From assembly GCF_021655615.1 (NCBI RefSeq), contig NZ_AP025245.1, positions 124,001-188,000 on the forward strand: DNA of 64,000 bases. The letters are read 5' to 3'. This stretch comes from Acidianus sp. HS-5 (lineage in GTDB: Archaea > Thermoproteota > Thermoprotei_A > Sulfolobales > Sulfolobaceae). Shown here piece after piece: positions 48,440 through 58,559 of the stretch (its first letter is position 1; every line of letters starts with the position of its first letter). The notes under the pieces were generated by a model. It was not told the origin of the DNA, ran no database searches, and saw only the letters and a list, made by a program, of their open reading frames with translations. The translations under genes were made by a program, and so were the position numbers.

Positions 48440-49381
48440 TTAATTTAACTTTTTAATTAAGTATTTTTTGGACATTCCTAATTTTAAGGTAGTAAACGTA
48501 AAGTTATCCTTTATTAAATAAATGAATATTGCGGAAGACGCTATGAAGAGTACTGCTGAATCCGGGAAGATAATGAATCTGAAGAAATAAGACAGAGCAA
48601 GAAGTGCTGAAACTAAGTAGATTTTATCGTAATTATAGCGTGAAGTCGAGTAGGTTATGCAGCTGAAAAAGAACGGAGCCATTGTACCTAAGGCGAAAGC
48701 GTGAATAGTTTCTCCTAAAAAATAACTTGAAAAAGAAGTAGATAAAGATGATAGTACGGTAGATAAAGCTGAAGAGTTTTTGTTAACTCTTTTCGGGCCA
48801 TAAAATAGCCAAACAAAGTAAGCAATAATTACCAATGGAAATAACTTATAATCAAGGTAAAGGAGGAGTACCAGAAGGAATATTGGGATTTGTTTTATAC
48901 CGAATTTAGGTTTTAAATTCAAATTTGCTGAAAAGACTCCTACATTAATTCCTAGCAAATAAAGGAGAAGAGGGATAATTAACACTTCATATCCCTTAAT
49001 CGGAAGAATTAACCAAGAAATGAAGGAAATTGGAGGGGATGAAAGAACCAAGATATTCACTGGAAATTTACTACCGTAAGACTTTACGTCCCTTATTCCC
49101 CAAATTTCCACGGCAGTTAAGAACAGAAAAGACGTTACTACGACGGGATATAAAGGAATTGATAAAGAGACCAGTGTTGCCAACTGCAATGCTAAGTATT
49201 TCTTAGCAGGGAAAAACAGCCTAAGTAACATTCCCTCATAGAGCGAATACGCTCCTAAAAACATGAAGTATCCATGAGCTAAAGGATTTGAAATTAGAGA
49301 AATTCCTCCTATAGCAAAGTAAATGAATCCCAGCAAAAGGAAAGGTATATTAACTCCCCAAGGTTCTATTACATTCTTCAC
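48440..49381 (-). CDS. Polytopic membrane protein, unknown function
   Basis: A 313-aa protein with about ten hydrophobic segments and a positively charged C-terminal tail (KLGMSKKYLIKKLN). No transport or enzyme signature was recognised. It lies 5 bp upstream of the M28-like gene on the same strand, so both probably form one transcript. Confidence 0.6.
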   Translation of the reverse strand: MKNVIEPWGVNIPFLLLGFIYFAIGGISLISNPLAHGYFMFLGAYSLYEGMLLRLFFPAKKYLALQLATLVSLSIPLYPVVVTSFLFLTAVEIWGIRDVKSYGSKFPVNILVLSSPPISFISWLILPIKGYEVLIIPLLLYLLGINVGVFSANLNLKPKFGIKQIPIFLLVLLLYLDYKLFPLVIIAYFVWLFYGPKRVNKNSSALSTVLSSLSTSFSSYFLGETIHAFALGTMAPFFFSCITYSTSRYNYDKIYLVSALLALSYFFRFIIFPDSAVLFIASSAIFIYLIKDNFTFTTLKLGMSKKYLIKKLN

Positions 49382-49454
49382 AGAACTAAGTTCACGCAGG
49401 TAATTTAAAATGTTATACCTAAAATTTTAATTAGATTTAGAACAAGTTAATCAC

Positions 49455-49643
49455 ATGGACGATCTTAGGGCTAAGAATATTATAACCTTCGCTGACGTTG
49501 GAGAGTGTACAAACTGTGGAGTTTATGGACCTTACGAATTCGTCTTCTGGTCCTCTCATACTAAGAGAGTTTATGGTTTCTGTTCCTTGAAGTGCTTTAG
49601 GGAATGGTTAAGAACAACTAGGGCTATTTATCCAAAAAGATAA
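49455..49643 (+). CDS. Small zinc-knuckle (TRASH/FCS-like) protein
   Basis: A 62-aa protein with four cysteines in the pattern CTNCG...FCSLKCF (C-x2-C and C-x3-C, about 18-21 and 43-47). This recalls treble-clef TRASH or MYM-type zinc fingers. Such proteins can bind metals or nucleic acids. Its gene is followed 41 bp later by the large surface-protein gene. Confidence 0.65.
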   Translation: MDDLRAKNIITFADVGECTNCGVYGPYEFVFWSSHTKRVYGFCSLKCFREWLRTTRAIYPKR

Positions 49644-49684
49644 ATAGCGATAAAAGTTATAATACCCTTTTAAAAAGTAACCAT

Positions 49685-51514
49685 ATGGCAACTCTAAAAA
49701 CTCTCTTCCTAGTAAGTTTTTTAGTATTGCTTACCTTGAGCATGATACCTTTTCATTCTTCAACTATTCCGCCCATAAAAAGGTTTGTATTACAAGGGAC
49801 CATAGCAGATCCTTATGACTTTATTGAATATAACGGTAACCTCCTAGAATTCCTGGTTAACATCTCTTATTCAGCGTGTAATATAACCTTAAGCGAAATA
49901 ACGAGCGACTTGTCCAATTTAACTAATGTAACATATAACCTATATGCAAGCTACGAAGGTAGGACGTTTTACTTATCTTCAAATGTATCATTAGTCTCAG
50001 ACTCACTATATAATAATTGTGTTTTAGCAGTTTGGATAAACAATTCATTAGTAGAGTACTCAGTATTCAACGGTGCTAATTGGTCTTCTCCGAAGATTTT
50101 AGTTAAAACTAACGCATTATCTGTAGCTACTAACGGTAGCTATATCTTAGTTTTGTGTAGAGAAAATAATAATTATCACTTAATCACCTTTAGAGACTTT
50201 ACCCTATTTAAGAACATTACGTTACCGTTTACCGCGCAGTACATAGTGACTTTCAATTCGAGAATGATTATATTATCAAATATAAGCTTTTCATTGGCGT
50301 TTTCTTCAACGTCAGTATCTGGTAATATTTATGGAATTTACACTAACGGTAGCGAGAAATTTGAGGTCAAGGGACTTGGATTACCAGTTTACTGTAATCG
50401 CTCTGAATTTGTTTTGGCTAACATCAAGAATAATGCGACTAATGTTTCCATATACGACGATTGTGGAGTAGAACTGTACAATTTGCACTTTAATAGAATT
50501 ATATCTAATATATTTGTGCAGAATAATACGCTGACAATAGGTTATTCATCATTATCATCGTCTTTATCATCAGAGTCAATAGTATGTATTTATAATTTAT
50601 CAAATGGTAAGGCTGTAAAAATTAACGAAATGTCGTTCCCTTCAGTCATCACTACTTCCGGGTTTACGGTATTTTCTCTCCTTGGATATGTCAATTGTAT
50701 GCTGATATTAGAGAATATAACTAGTGAGAGCCATATATCAAAAGCAGGAGTATGTGTTTTCATGTACTTTACTCCACTATATAAGGAAATCTATAAGCCT
50801 TCATTACCGTGTAAGCCGGAAGTTCATATAGAAGAAAACGAATACCCTGGAATAACTGTGTTATTCATCAATTATACAGAACCTAACTATTATTCCCATA
50901 ACGTGAGCTTGGTTAAAATACTAATAAACGGTAAAACTGTATGCACACTCACATCTCCTAGTGCTTCAATACCTTTTTACATCTATTCTAACGGAACTTA
51001 TAATGTGACAGCAATTGCGGTAAACGAATTGGGTATAGCTAAATCGTGCGTTATAACAACTGTTACTGTTGAGCCAAACGTGACTTTTATTCCTAAGCCC
51101 GAATTACTTGCTACTATGGAAAGCTACCCTGGATATACATTGCTTAATATAAGTTATAACGCAAGTAATATTAAGGAATTAATATGTGTTCAGTTGTATA
51201 TAAACGGTAGCCTAGTGAAGAAATTTACTGCCTCATCAGGATATTATATTTATAATGCTACATCTAACGGAACTTACTTAGTAACTTTAAAAGTACTGTC
51301 CAAATTAGGATCATCTGTAAATTCTAAAACGGAAGAAATAAGTGTTAAACCTCCAATTGTGACATCGTCCAGCAAGGTAACTCTTATCACAACTACTCCA
51401 AGCAGTTCAACGACTTCTCATACAACAAGCGTATTACCATCAACTTTAATCTATGCGGTTATAGCTGGAATTGTCATTGTTATTGCAGTTATCATAATCT
51501 TAAGGAAGAAGTAG
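49685..51514 (+). CDS. Large cell-surface protein with Ig-like repeats, Ser/Thr stalk and C-terminal anchor
   Basis: A 609-aa protein. Signal peptide at 1-27 (LFLVSFLVLLTLSMIPFHSS). The main domain has very many N-x-S/T sequons, fitting the heavy N-glycosylation of Sulfolobales surfaces. Two related Ig/FN3-like repeats occur at about 385-470 and 475-560 (YPGITVLFINYT versus YPGYTLLNISYN). A Ser/Thr-rich stalk (TTTPSSSTTSHTTS) and one anchor helix with an LRKK end follow. No enzyme motif was seen; adhesion or S-layer-associated binding is likely. Confidence 0.75.
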   Translation: MATLKTLFLVSFLVLLTLSMIPFHSSTIPPIKRFVLQGTIADPYDFIEYNGNLLEFLVNISYSACNITLSEITSDLSNLTNVTYNLYASYEGRTFYLSSNVSLVSDSLYNNCVLAVWINNSLVEYSVFNGANWSSPKILVKTNALSVATNGSYILVLCRENNNYHLITFRDFTLFKNITLPFTAQYIVTFNSRMIILSNISFSLAFSSTSVSGNIYGIYTNGSEKFEVKGLGLPVYCNRSEFVLANIKNNATNVSIYDDCGVELYNLHFNRIISNIFVQNNTLTIGYSSLSSSLSSESIVCIYNLSNGKAVKINEMSFPSVITTSGFTVFSLLGYVNCMLILENITSESHISKAGVCVFMYFTPLYKEIYKPSLPCKPEVHIEENEYPGITVLFINYTEPNYYSHNVSLVKILINGKTVCTLTSPSASIPFYIYSNGTYNVTAIAVNELGIAKSCVITTVTVEPNVTFIPKPELLATMESYPGYTLLNISYNASNIKELICVQLYINGSLVKKFTASSGYYIYNATSNGTYLVTLKVLSKLGSSVNSKTEEISVKPPIVTSSSKVTLITTTPSSSTTSHTTSVLPSTLIYAVIAGIVIVIAVIIILRKK

Positions 51515-51530
51515 AGAGAAGATTTTTTAA

Positions 51531-51950
51531 TCAATCTTTTACTACAAGGACAGGTTTTTTAGAAATATCAAGAACTTTTGATGAAACGCTTTCCATGAGT
51601 ATTTTCTTTACTCCCTTTAGCTTTCTTTTACCTATGATAATTAAATCAAAATCTGAACTCTCAGCATATTTAGATAACACTACTGCAGGGTCTCCTCTAA
51701 TAACCTCGTAATCTATATTAACATTATTTTCCATTGAAATTTTCTTTATTAGTTCTGTGTGCTTAATTATTCTTTCTCTATCCTTTATTGAATCCTCTTT
51801 GATGTATGCTTCTAAAATTACTGGCATATGCTCCAGTACTTCTAAAGCTTTAACTGAAGCTCCGTGGAGTTTAGCCAGACTTACTGCAAGGTTTAACGCA
51901 CTTAAAGATTCTTTCGAACCATCAAATCCTACTAATATCCTTCTGAACAT
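51531..51950 (-). CDS. UspA-family universal stress protein
   Basis: A 139-aa alpha/beta protein: MFRRILVGFDGSKESLSALN at the start and FDLIIIGKRKLKGVKKILME plus SSKVLDISKKPVLVVKD at the end. The ATP-loop G-x2-G-x9-G is modified (GKRKLKGVKKILMESVS), so nucleotide binding is uncertain. Lies between the surface protein and an MFS transporter. Confidence 0.87.
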   Translation of the reverse strand: MFRRILVGFDGSKESLSALNLAVSLAKLHGASVKALEVLEHMPVILEAYIKEDSIKDRERIIKHTELIKKISMENNVNIDYEVIRGDPAVVLSKYAESSDFDLIIIGKRKLKGVKKILMESVSSKVLDISKKPVLVVKD

Positions 51951-52037
51951 TCTAAAAATATATAGGATTCTGAGAATTTAAATTTTTCTAAAAAATCTCT
52001 TAATGTTCTTATTTAAAAAATATTTTATTAAAAATGT

Positions 52038-53459
52038 CTATATTCCTGCTTCTGCTTCATTAATTTCTTCTAAACTCTTACCTATAGTGTTAGGTAATAC
52101 GAAGACTAGCACTATACCCATTATTACCATTGGAATTTGGAAACCTATCCATATAGGCAGTGCGCCAATTGAGGAAATTAACGAAATTATTATTGCAGTA
52201 GAAATTGCTGCGCCTAAGTGAGCAACTCCGTCCATAAAGGCGAAAGATGTTGCTCTTGCATAAGTTGGAACGTTCTCAGTTCCATTCAAGTAGTTCAGTT
52301 GATTACTCCATCCTACACCTATTAAGTTTGCTAAAACGAAACCTCCTAACATCATTGGGAGATTAACGGAAATGGCACCTATTACTGCTATTGCAACGCC
52401 TAAAACCATACCTACGAAATATGAGATTGTAACTAGTACAGGTCTTCTTACCTTATCTATTATACTCCTAAGTAATATTGCACCGAGAAAAGTTGCTATT
52501 CCTGCGTCACCGTAATATAGCGTAACTTGGTTAGAGACTGAACTGAGAGCAGATACTCCAGAAGTCCATAGTAAGAACTCAGTTAAGTAAGGATATTCGC
52601 CGAAGTAGAAGAAGAATATTGCCAGCATTACTGCTATTACCCTAATTCTGTATTTTGGATTTTTAAACACATAGAATGGATCGACTTTCTTATGCTCAAA
52701 ATTATACACTACGGGCTCAGGTAATGAAGGCATTCCAGACTTTTTCATTGCTTTTTCTTCCATATCCTTAACGACGTTCTCAGCTTCATTAACCTTACCT
52801 TTTAAAGCAAGCATTCTAACGGTCTCGCTTGCGTGCCCTCTAATTGCCATAACTATGAAAGCCAGCGTCGCTCCTACTAAGAATATCACTCTCCAGCCTA
52901 TTACAGGGTTTGCTACGTCAATATATGAAGCCATGAAAGGTCCTAGTCCTAATCCAGCCCAGCCTGCAATATATACAAGGTTAAAGTACTTAGCCCTATT
53001 CTTGGCAGGAACCATCTCTACTAAGTATGTAGGAACAAGTATAAGGTCTCCGCCAATTCCCATTCCGGTAATGAACCTGAATACTGCAAATTCCAAGAAA
53101 TTGCTAGATAATGCATTACCTAGACTTCCTACTGCTGTCAACAGTGCAGTAGTCATTAGCATTGGCTTCCTTCCTATCTTATCTCCTAAGTAACCAAGGA
53201 TTATTGCTCCAGGAATATAACCGAATAGCCCTAAGGATACTACTATTGAAGCTTCTCCGCTAGTTAATCCAGTATACTTTAAAGAAGTTGCAGAAAACGC
53301 TATTCCTACATCTATTACGTCATATAATGCAATGAAGTAACCGAAGGCGAGAGCTAAAACTACAGAAAGAGGTAGAACCATTACGGGTAATCTATCTATT
53401 CTTGCGGTTAATTGTGCTATAATGTTTTTATTCTCCTGAGGAGGATTTTTATCTGCCAT
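52038..53459 (-). CDS. MFS transporter, sugar/organic-acid type
   Basis: A 473-aa permease with twelve helices. Loop 2-3 motif GYLGDKIGRKPML, helix 4 FRFITGMGIGGDLILVPTYL, a central hydrophilic loop (about 210-265) and a conserved AKNRAKYF stretch. Helix 1 reads FGYFIALYDVIDVGIAFSAT. Resembles sugar-porter/MHS members of Sulfolobales. Substrate unknown. Confidence 0.87.
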   Translation of the reverse strand: MADKNPPQENKNIIAQLTARIDRLPVMVLPLSVVLALAFGYFIALYDVIDVGIAFSATSLKYTGLTSGEASIVVSLGLFGYIPGAIILGYLGDKIGRKPMLMTTALLTAVGSLGNALSSNFLEFAVFRFITGMGIGGDLILVPTYLVEMVPAKNRAKYFNLVYIAGWAGLGLGPFMASYIDVANPVIGWRVIFLVGATLAFIVMAIRGHASETVRMLALKGKVNEAENVVKDMEEKAMKKSGMPSLPEPVVYNFEHKKVDPFYVFKNPKYRIRVIAVMLAIFFFYFGEYPYLTEFLLWTSGVSALSSVSNQVTLYYGDAGIATFLGAILLRSIIDKVRRPVLVTISYFVGMVLGVAIAVIGAISVNLPMMLGGFVLANLIGVGWSNQLNYLNGTENVPTYARATSFAFMDGVAHLGAAISTAIIISLISSIGALPIWIGFQIPMVIMGIVLVFVLPNTIGKSLEEINEAEAGI

Positions 53460-53660
53460 ATGTAATGAAAAAAATGAACTACTTAAAAAGTTTATGTTTT
53501 TAAATTATGCTTATACGTGCTATATATTGTTGCATATTAAAAAAATTCAGGTGAAAACGTTATAACTCAGTTAATTTGAAACAAATTATATAAAGTGAAG
53601 ATTAATTTTCAATTCATGTAGTAGTCTGCGAGAATTTCTCTTCCTTAATATCTTCATTAT

Positions 53661-53781
53661 GGTAAAATAAATTTTATCCATTTATGGCGACGAAATTTGC
53701 TTTGTAGCCAATTATTTAATCTCTCTTGTATTGTTATCGTTTTAAGGCTACGTAGCTTTGCAAGGATTTTTGGTAAAAGCT
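53661..53781. repeat. Dispersed ~120-bp repeat, copy B
   Basis: Second copy of the element at 41931-42050, in the same orientation, in the 363-bp gap 53460-53822. In both cases it lies upstream or downstream of transporter genes but not within coding DNA. Apart from it the gap holds nothing I can support. Confidence 0.6.
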
Positions 53782-53822
53782 ACTAATGAAATCTTATACA
53801 GTATATTTTAATTTCTATAAAC

Positions 53823-55031
53823 TCAAATTGAAGATATGGAAGCGATTATAGCAATAATTAGGAGAATTACTGCGGAAAACCAATAGCCTATGTAAGATAA
53901 ACCCTTAGATGTATAATCTCCCATGATCTTCTTATTCCTGCTTATTATACCTAATACTATAATTGGTCCTATTAATGCGTAAACAAAGAAGACCAAAAGA
54001 TCTAAAACGATGCAAACCAAGTTTACACTAGGGATAAGTAAAGTTAGTAAAACTGCAGGTATACTCTCCAACACGTAAATTGCGTTCGCATTCTTGACTT
54101 TCAATGCCTCAGCAACTCCCCAAGCACTTCCAAGAGAAATGACTACTAAGGCTAAAAATCCCGCAGAAATTAATCCAACACCGAAGATTATTGGGGAAAA
54201 ACTGCCAGCTAAAGGAGTCAAAACTGATGAAAGCTCTTTAGGTGAAGCGAAAGTTGTAGGGTCTGCATCAATTCCTGCAAATGCCATTTCAACAACTGCC
54301 ATTAATATCTCCGTAAATATTGCTCCTATCAAAGTCTCCTTCCTCATATGCCTTATTGCAGTATCTTTGCATTTACAGAGTCCAATTTCCTTCAGCTTCG
54401 CCGCAGTTGCTGAAGCTTGAAAAAACAACATGAATGGCATTACTACAGCACCTACAGTAGCCGCCATCAAGAAGAGAAATGAAGGTGAGGCAGAAAAGTA
54501 GAAAGGAGAATAAGGCTTAATCCCTCTAAGGAACAAAGTAGCAAATAAACTTATGACGAGAAAGGCTGAAACTAAAATTAGGAACTTCTCAGCCTGTGCG
54601 TACTTCCTCTTTGTTACAATGAGTATGTGAACTACATATATTAAAGGAATTGAAACGAGGAGAGGAATTCCTATAATTTCAAGCCCTATGCCTATCCCCA
54701 AGTACTCTATTGCATAAGTTACCGCATCAGTTAAAGCCATAGGCAAAGCCATAAGTACAGCAACTTTACTGCTGTAATTTTCCCTAATTACTTCTCCCAA
54801 TCCCTTCCCTGTAGCAATTCCTATCCTCCCAGAAACTTCTTGTACTATGTAAAGAGGAATAGTTAGAGCAAGCATTAGCCAAACAAAGCCGTACTTAAAT
54901 AATGCTCCAGTCTGTGCGGCACCTATTATACTGCTTGCGTCCATGTCAGCCATCATTACAAGCCAAGCAGGGCCGAAGAATTTTATAAATTTAAGTTCAT
55001 TACGCCTCGTCGTAAGAGAATTACGCCTCAT
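53823..55031 (-). CDS. Nramp-family transporter with aberrant metal-site motif
   Basis: A 402-aa membrane protein with eleven helices of the Nramp (LeuT-like) fold. The usual TM1 metal motif D-P-G-N is replaced by ADMDASS (about residues 28-34), so the Asp is kept but the Asn and Pro-Gly are not. TM6 reads VVMPFMLFFQAS instead of the M-P-H-N type. Substrate may therefore not be Mn2+/Fe2+; Mg2+, Al3+ or another ion are options seen in divergent relatives. The start MRRNSLTTRRNEL is encoded by a tandem repeat that also forms an operator-like site. Confidence 0.82.
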   Translation of the reverse strand: MRRNSLTTRRNELKFIKFFGPAWLVMMADMDASSIIGAAQTGALFKYGFVWLMLALTIPLYIVQEVSGRIGIATGKGLGEVIRENYSSKVAVLMALPMALTDAVTYAIEYLGIGIGLEIIGIPLLVSIPLIYVVHILIVTKRKYAQAEKFLILVSAFLVISLFATLFLRGIKPYSPFYFSASPSFLFLMAATVGAVVMPFMLFFQASATAAKLKEIGLCKCKDTAIRHMRKETLIGAIFTEILMAVVEMAFAGIDADPTTFASPKELSSVLTPLAGSFSPIIFGVGLISAGFLALVVISLGSAWGVAEALKVKNANAIYVLESIPAVLLTLLIPSVNLVCIVLDLLVFFVYALIGPIIVLGIISRNKKIMGDYTSKGLSYIGYWFSAVILLIIAIIASISSI

Positions 55032-55036
55032 CGTAA
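55000..55036 (-). promoter_or_regulatory. Tandem TTACG-N6-CGTAA operator-like sites at the Nramp start
   Basis: Two 16-bp sites of the form TTACG-N6-CGTAA lie at 55000-55015 and 55021-55036, 21 bp apart (two helical turns). The second overlaps the annotated ATG (55029-55031). TATA-like stretches on the minus strand (55041-55050 or about 55058-55064) are upstream. This is how an operator for a dimeric, perhaps metal-dependent, repressor would be placed. Sequence match to any known regulator was not tested. Confidence 0.55.
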
Positions 55037-55201
55037 ATGAATATATAATAAAGGAGTATTAAAGAGTTTCCCTAACCTATAAGCCTTCTAAATGCTGAAC
55101 AAAACCGTCAGATTAATAGAAAACCACTAGACTCTAGCGTCAAGAAAAATTCTACTATTATATAGAAATTGGATAAGCCATTTATAAAAATAAATGTTAA
55201 A

Positions 55202-55548
55202 TTAATACTTTATTTGACTACTTTTCACAGTCCCTTTATTTACCAAATCTTTATCGTCGCTAACTAGAGGAATATTATATTTTCTACTTAAAAATAAATA
55301 AACTGCGTCATAATAAGTTAAATTCTCATCAATTGCAATTTTTAATACATCTTCTGACAAGTTTACTCTCTCAACTTTAATGAACTTCAAAACATTTAAG
55401 AAATCTTTAACAAGGTCTATCCTTTTATTCTTCCGGAGAAAATTACCAACTTCATAATATGCTGAATCTGCAGTTATGCAGTCCTTGAAGAGATCTATTG
55501 ACTTGTCTTTGAATTAATAATCGCAGAAGTATCCAGAACGTATTTCAC
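55202..55548 (-). pseudogene. vapC: vapC toxin (PIN domain), frameshifted
   Basis: The PIN-domain gene begins at GTG 55548 overlapping the vapB stop (GTGA) and reads VKYVLDTSAIINSKTS, then hits a stop. The rest continues in another frame (SIDLFKDCITADSAYYEVGN, then FLRKNKRIDLVKDFLNVLKF) and joins the 62-codon frame at 55202-55390 with NLTYYDAVYLFLSRKYNIPL and SDDKDLVN. All catalytic acids (D in LDTSA, E in YYEV, D in YYDAVYL and D in SDDKDL) are still visible. A single frameshift near 55500-55512 disables it. Either a true mutation or a sequencing error. Confidence 0.75.
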
Positions 55549-55769
55549 CTTTTCCTATCCTCCTCTACCAGTTTTGCCACCTCATCTGGTGAGAGCTTAA
55601 GTTCCCTAGCTATTATCTCTGCCGATTTCCTTGCTTCTTCCTCCTCTCTTATTGCAATCTCTTTTTCCAAAGATTTTCTCAGCACTTCAGAGATGTTAAT
55701 ATTGTATTCTTTCGCTTTTTCAACGATCTCTTTCCTAACTTTAGTCGATACTGTAACCCATTCCGTCAT
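55545..55769 (-). CDS. vapB: VapB-type antitoxin
   Basis: A 74-aa protein. The N-terminus VTVSTKVRKEIVEKAKEYNI then NISEVLRKSLEKEI is a ribbon-helix-helix or related DNA-binding motif (CopG-like). The acidic C-terminus (PDEVAKLVEEDRKR) would wrap the toxin. The last codons overlap the GTG of the frameshifted vapC gene. Confidence 0.82.
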   Translation of the reverse strand: MTEWVTVSTKVRKEIVEKAKEYNINISEVLRKSLEKEIAIREEEEARKSAEIIARELKLSPDEVAKLVEEDRKR

Positions 55770-55844
55770 AATTTTTACTTGTAAAAAATGTAGTAATAAA
55801 TTTTACTACAAATAACATGAGAAAAATATATCTACTTAATAGCA

Positions 55845-56372
55845 CTAAATCCATCCTCTATTAAGCCCCTTTATGCTCAGTAGACCAACAATTCCTACCA
55901 TCTTTACTACATCTCCTATTACTGAAATGTAACCAAAATTAAACAAGTACAAAGGAAGACCAGCAGTAAAAACTACTGCTCCCCAGAAGAAAAGAGAAGA
56001 ATAAACCCTATTGACCTTCATGGTAGATAAATATATCGAAATTCCCGCTACTGGCTCAAGAGTATACCCTACAAGGATCATTTCTATCCCTAGGAACTCC
56101 TTAAGAGAAGTAGCAAGCATAAGTCCTACAAACGTAATTATTATTGCGGAAATTGCGAAATAGTCCATTATCCAAGATTTTTCAAGTTTAGCTAAATGGT
56201 AAGATAAGAAAGAAGGTATTGCAAGGAACCAAACTATCCACATTAAGGTTATGAAAGGAAGGGAAAGAGCATAATTTATTCCTTTAACTTCAAGCATTAC
56301 AAGACCTGCTAATATTATAAGTGAAGCTATAAGGCTAACGTAATTACCTTGCTTTAAATATTTCGTGTCCAT
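55845..56372 (-). CDS. Hypothetical membrane protein downstream of malA
   Basis: About 175 aa from ATG 56372, chosen because a TATA-like element lies about 24 nt upstream; the frame extends to 56429. Five to six hydrophobic helices, no known signature. The upstream neighbour malA ends at 56419 on the same strand. Function unknown. Confidence 0.6.
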   Translation of the reverse strand: MDTKYLKQGNYVSLIASLIILAGLVMLEVKGINYALSLPFITLMWIVWFLAIPSFLSYHLAKLEKSWIMDYFAISAIIITFVGLMLATSLKEFLGIEMILVGYTLEPVAGISIYLSTMKVNRVYSSLFFWGAVVFTAGLPLYLFNFGYISVIGDVVKMVGIVGLLSIKGLNRGWI

Positions 56373-56418
56373 GATAACTACTATATTCCAAATATAATAA
56401 AATTTTGAAAAAAGTTTC

Positions 56419-58446
56419 TTAATAAACAAGCTCTACTTTTTTCACCTCTTTATTTAATTCTACAATACTAAGCGACCCAAACTCCTTAGTTTTAACTTCT
56501 TTTTCATCAGCTATAACTTTCTTCGCCTTATTAATAATTAGTCTCCTCACGAAGTATGGTTTAGAAAACGTAATTATATTTCCCTTTTTCTCTATTTCTA
56601 TCTCGCACTCTAACTTAGAGTTACCAACGATAATTAAATCATTTCCATCTAAAGTTATTACTGCATTTTCCCTTATATAGATAGGGAGATCTTCGTTAGT
56701 TCTAACCCATCCGCTCCTCTCTTCTCCTGTAAAGAAATCAAACCACTTACCGGGCAAATAAACTAGCCTACTTTCTCCAAGCTGTGGGGCGTAAAGTACA
56801 TATTTGCCTAACATGTATTCATCTTCTATCTTATAAGTATCCTCATCCTCTGGGAATTCATAAAATAAAGGTCTTATGACAGGATGGCCTGTCTCGTGAG
56901 CTTCTTTAGCTAAGCAGTACATGTAAGGTAGGAATTTATACCTAGTGTTTATTACATCCTTCACTTTCTCCTTATAGTATGAAGGTAAGTATATTGGCTC
57001 AACGTCTATTCCGTCTTTAGCCTTATGAGTCCTAAAGAACGGAAAGAACATGGCTAGCCTGAACATGTAAAGAAGTATTTCCGGAGAGTTTTCAACCTTA
57101 CTTAACCTTCCCTGAAAACCACCAATATCTATTCCAACATACGGAACACCAGAAATCGACAAACCAAGGACTGTCTGCAACTGGAGGATTAACTGATCTT
57201 TAGAGGCTGTGTTATCTCCTGTCCACACGAATGCAAACTTCTGTATTCCTGCATAACCAGACCTGGAGAGTATGAATACTTCCTTATCCTTAAATCCCTC
57301 AAAGGTAGCCATTGCCTCATAATAAGGATAAGCGTTTCTAACCTTACTGTGAGGAACCTTCTTTCCCTTTAACTCATGAACTACGTCTTCAGGGAAAGTG
57401 TAATACATCCTATCGTCTTTTAATGTAAGAGGTGTTGAACCCAGAACTTCCTTATTTTCTATAACCCTTGTAAAGTCTGTAGGCTCATTCATGTCTAGCC
57501 AAATTCCATCAATTCCTTGAGAGAGCCACTCTGAAATTACGTTAATCCACCACTTCCTAGTATCTTCTCTAAAGAAGTCAGGATAAACGCAATTACCGGG
57601 CCAAAGTTTACCAACAAATAATTCGCCGTTAGAGGTTTCGCAGAACTTACCTAAACCGGAAATGAAAACGTCGTAGCTCTGGTCAGCTTTAACACTGTGG
57701 TCTACTATAGTAATTACTTTTACACCTCTGGAGTGAACTTCATCCAAGAACTTCTTAGGATCAGGAAACCTCTCCTTATTCCAGGTAAAAAGCTTGAAAG
57801 AATCCATGTAGTCAATGTCCAAGAATAACCCCATCACCTTAAATCCTTGGTTTCTTAACTCGTCTAAGAGTTCTATTATCTTATCTTGGGGGAAATAAGA
57901 ATATCTAGAAATCATGTAACCGAAAGCCCAATATGGAGGAAGGAAAGGCTTTCCCGTTACTTCGCTGTACTGCTCAAGGACTTTCTCTATAGTAGGTCCT
58001 TCAAAGAAGTATATTTCTACTGAAGGTTCCGGAACCTTTATCTTTATTTTACCGTAGTCTTCAACGCCTATATCGAAGACTAGTTTAGAAGCTGAATTAA
58101 CGAAAATCCCTTTTGCTACTCCTTTTTTTACTGTTATAATGAATGGAATATTAAGATAGAGGGGATCGTCAAACTTATCGTAAGCTCCGGCATCTACGTT
58201 ATACATTATGAACCTCCCTCTCCTCCTGTCTAGCTCGTAAGCCTTCTCTCCTAAACCTAATACGTGTTCTTTGACGTCGAGGTCTTTCTCTATAAGTAAG
58301 CCTTCTTTGTCCTCTTTGATATTTAAGGAGAAGTAAGAGAGGTCTTTTTCAGAATCTCTTCCATTAAAGGGGAAATCTACTGGAGGGAAAGGGTCGTTTA
58401 CTGAGATTTTGCATATTCCTTTATTTTCTTTTATTAAAAGCTTCAT
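56419..58446 (-). CDS. malA: Alpha-glucosidase MalA, GH31
   Basis: A 675-aa intracellular glucosidase. The GH31 nucleophile motif GIWLDMNEP (about residue 317, Asp) and the acid/base motif [14 protein letters not shown] (about 411, Asp) are present. The barrel fold is followed by the GH31 C-terminal beta domains. Size and motif spacing match Sulfolobus MalA (about 690 aa), which hydrolyses maltose and maltooligosaccharides. No signal peptide. A TATA-like box near 58467-58475 suggests a leaderless transcript. Confidence 0.92.
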   Translation of the reverse strand: MKLLIKENKGICKISVNDPFPPVDFPFNGRDSEKDLSYFSLNIKEDKEGLLIEKDLDVKEHVLGLGEKAYELDRRRGRFIMYNVDAGAYDKFDDPLYLNIPFIITVKKGVAKGIFVNSASKLVFDIGVEDYGKIKIKVPEPSVEIYFFEGPTIEKVLEQYSEVTGKPFLPPYWAFGYMISRYSYFPQDKIIELLDELRNQGFKVMGLFLDIDYMDSFKLFTWNKERFPDPKKFLDEVHSRGVKVITIVDHSVKADQSYDVFISGLGKFCETSNGELFVGKLWPGNCVYPDFFREDTRKWWINVISEWLSQGIDGIWLDMNEPTDFTRVIENKEVLGSTPLTLKDDRMYYTFPEDVVHELKGKKVPHSKVRNAYPYYEAMATFEGFKDKEVFILSRSGYAGIQKFAFVWTGDNTASKDQLILQLQTVLGLSISGVPYVGIDIGGFQGRLSKVENSPEILLYMFRLAMFFPFFRTHKAKDGIDVEPIYLPSYYKEKVKDVINTRYKFLPYMYCLAKEAHETGHPVIRPLFYEFPEDEDTYKIEDEYMLGKYVLYAPQLGESRLVYLPGKWFDFFTGEERSGWVRTNEDLPIYIRENAVITLDGNDLIIVGNSKLECEIEIEKKGNIITFSKPYFVRRLIINKAKKVIADEKEVKTKEFGSLSIVELNKEVKKVELVY

Positions 58447-58559
58447 ATGATGAGATTTTGCAATTTTTTATAAAATTTTCCCACTACAGTATGCTAAAAT
58501 ATTTATGTAAAACTGCCTTAAGCCTACGTTCTATAAAGTACATCCACGTAAGAAAAAGT

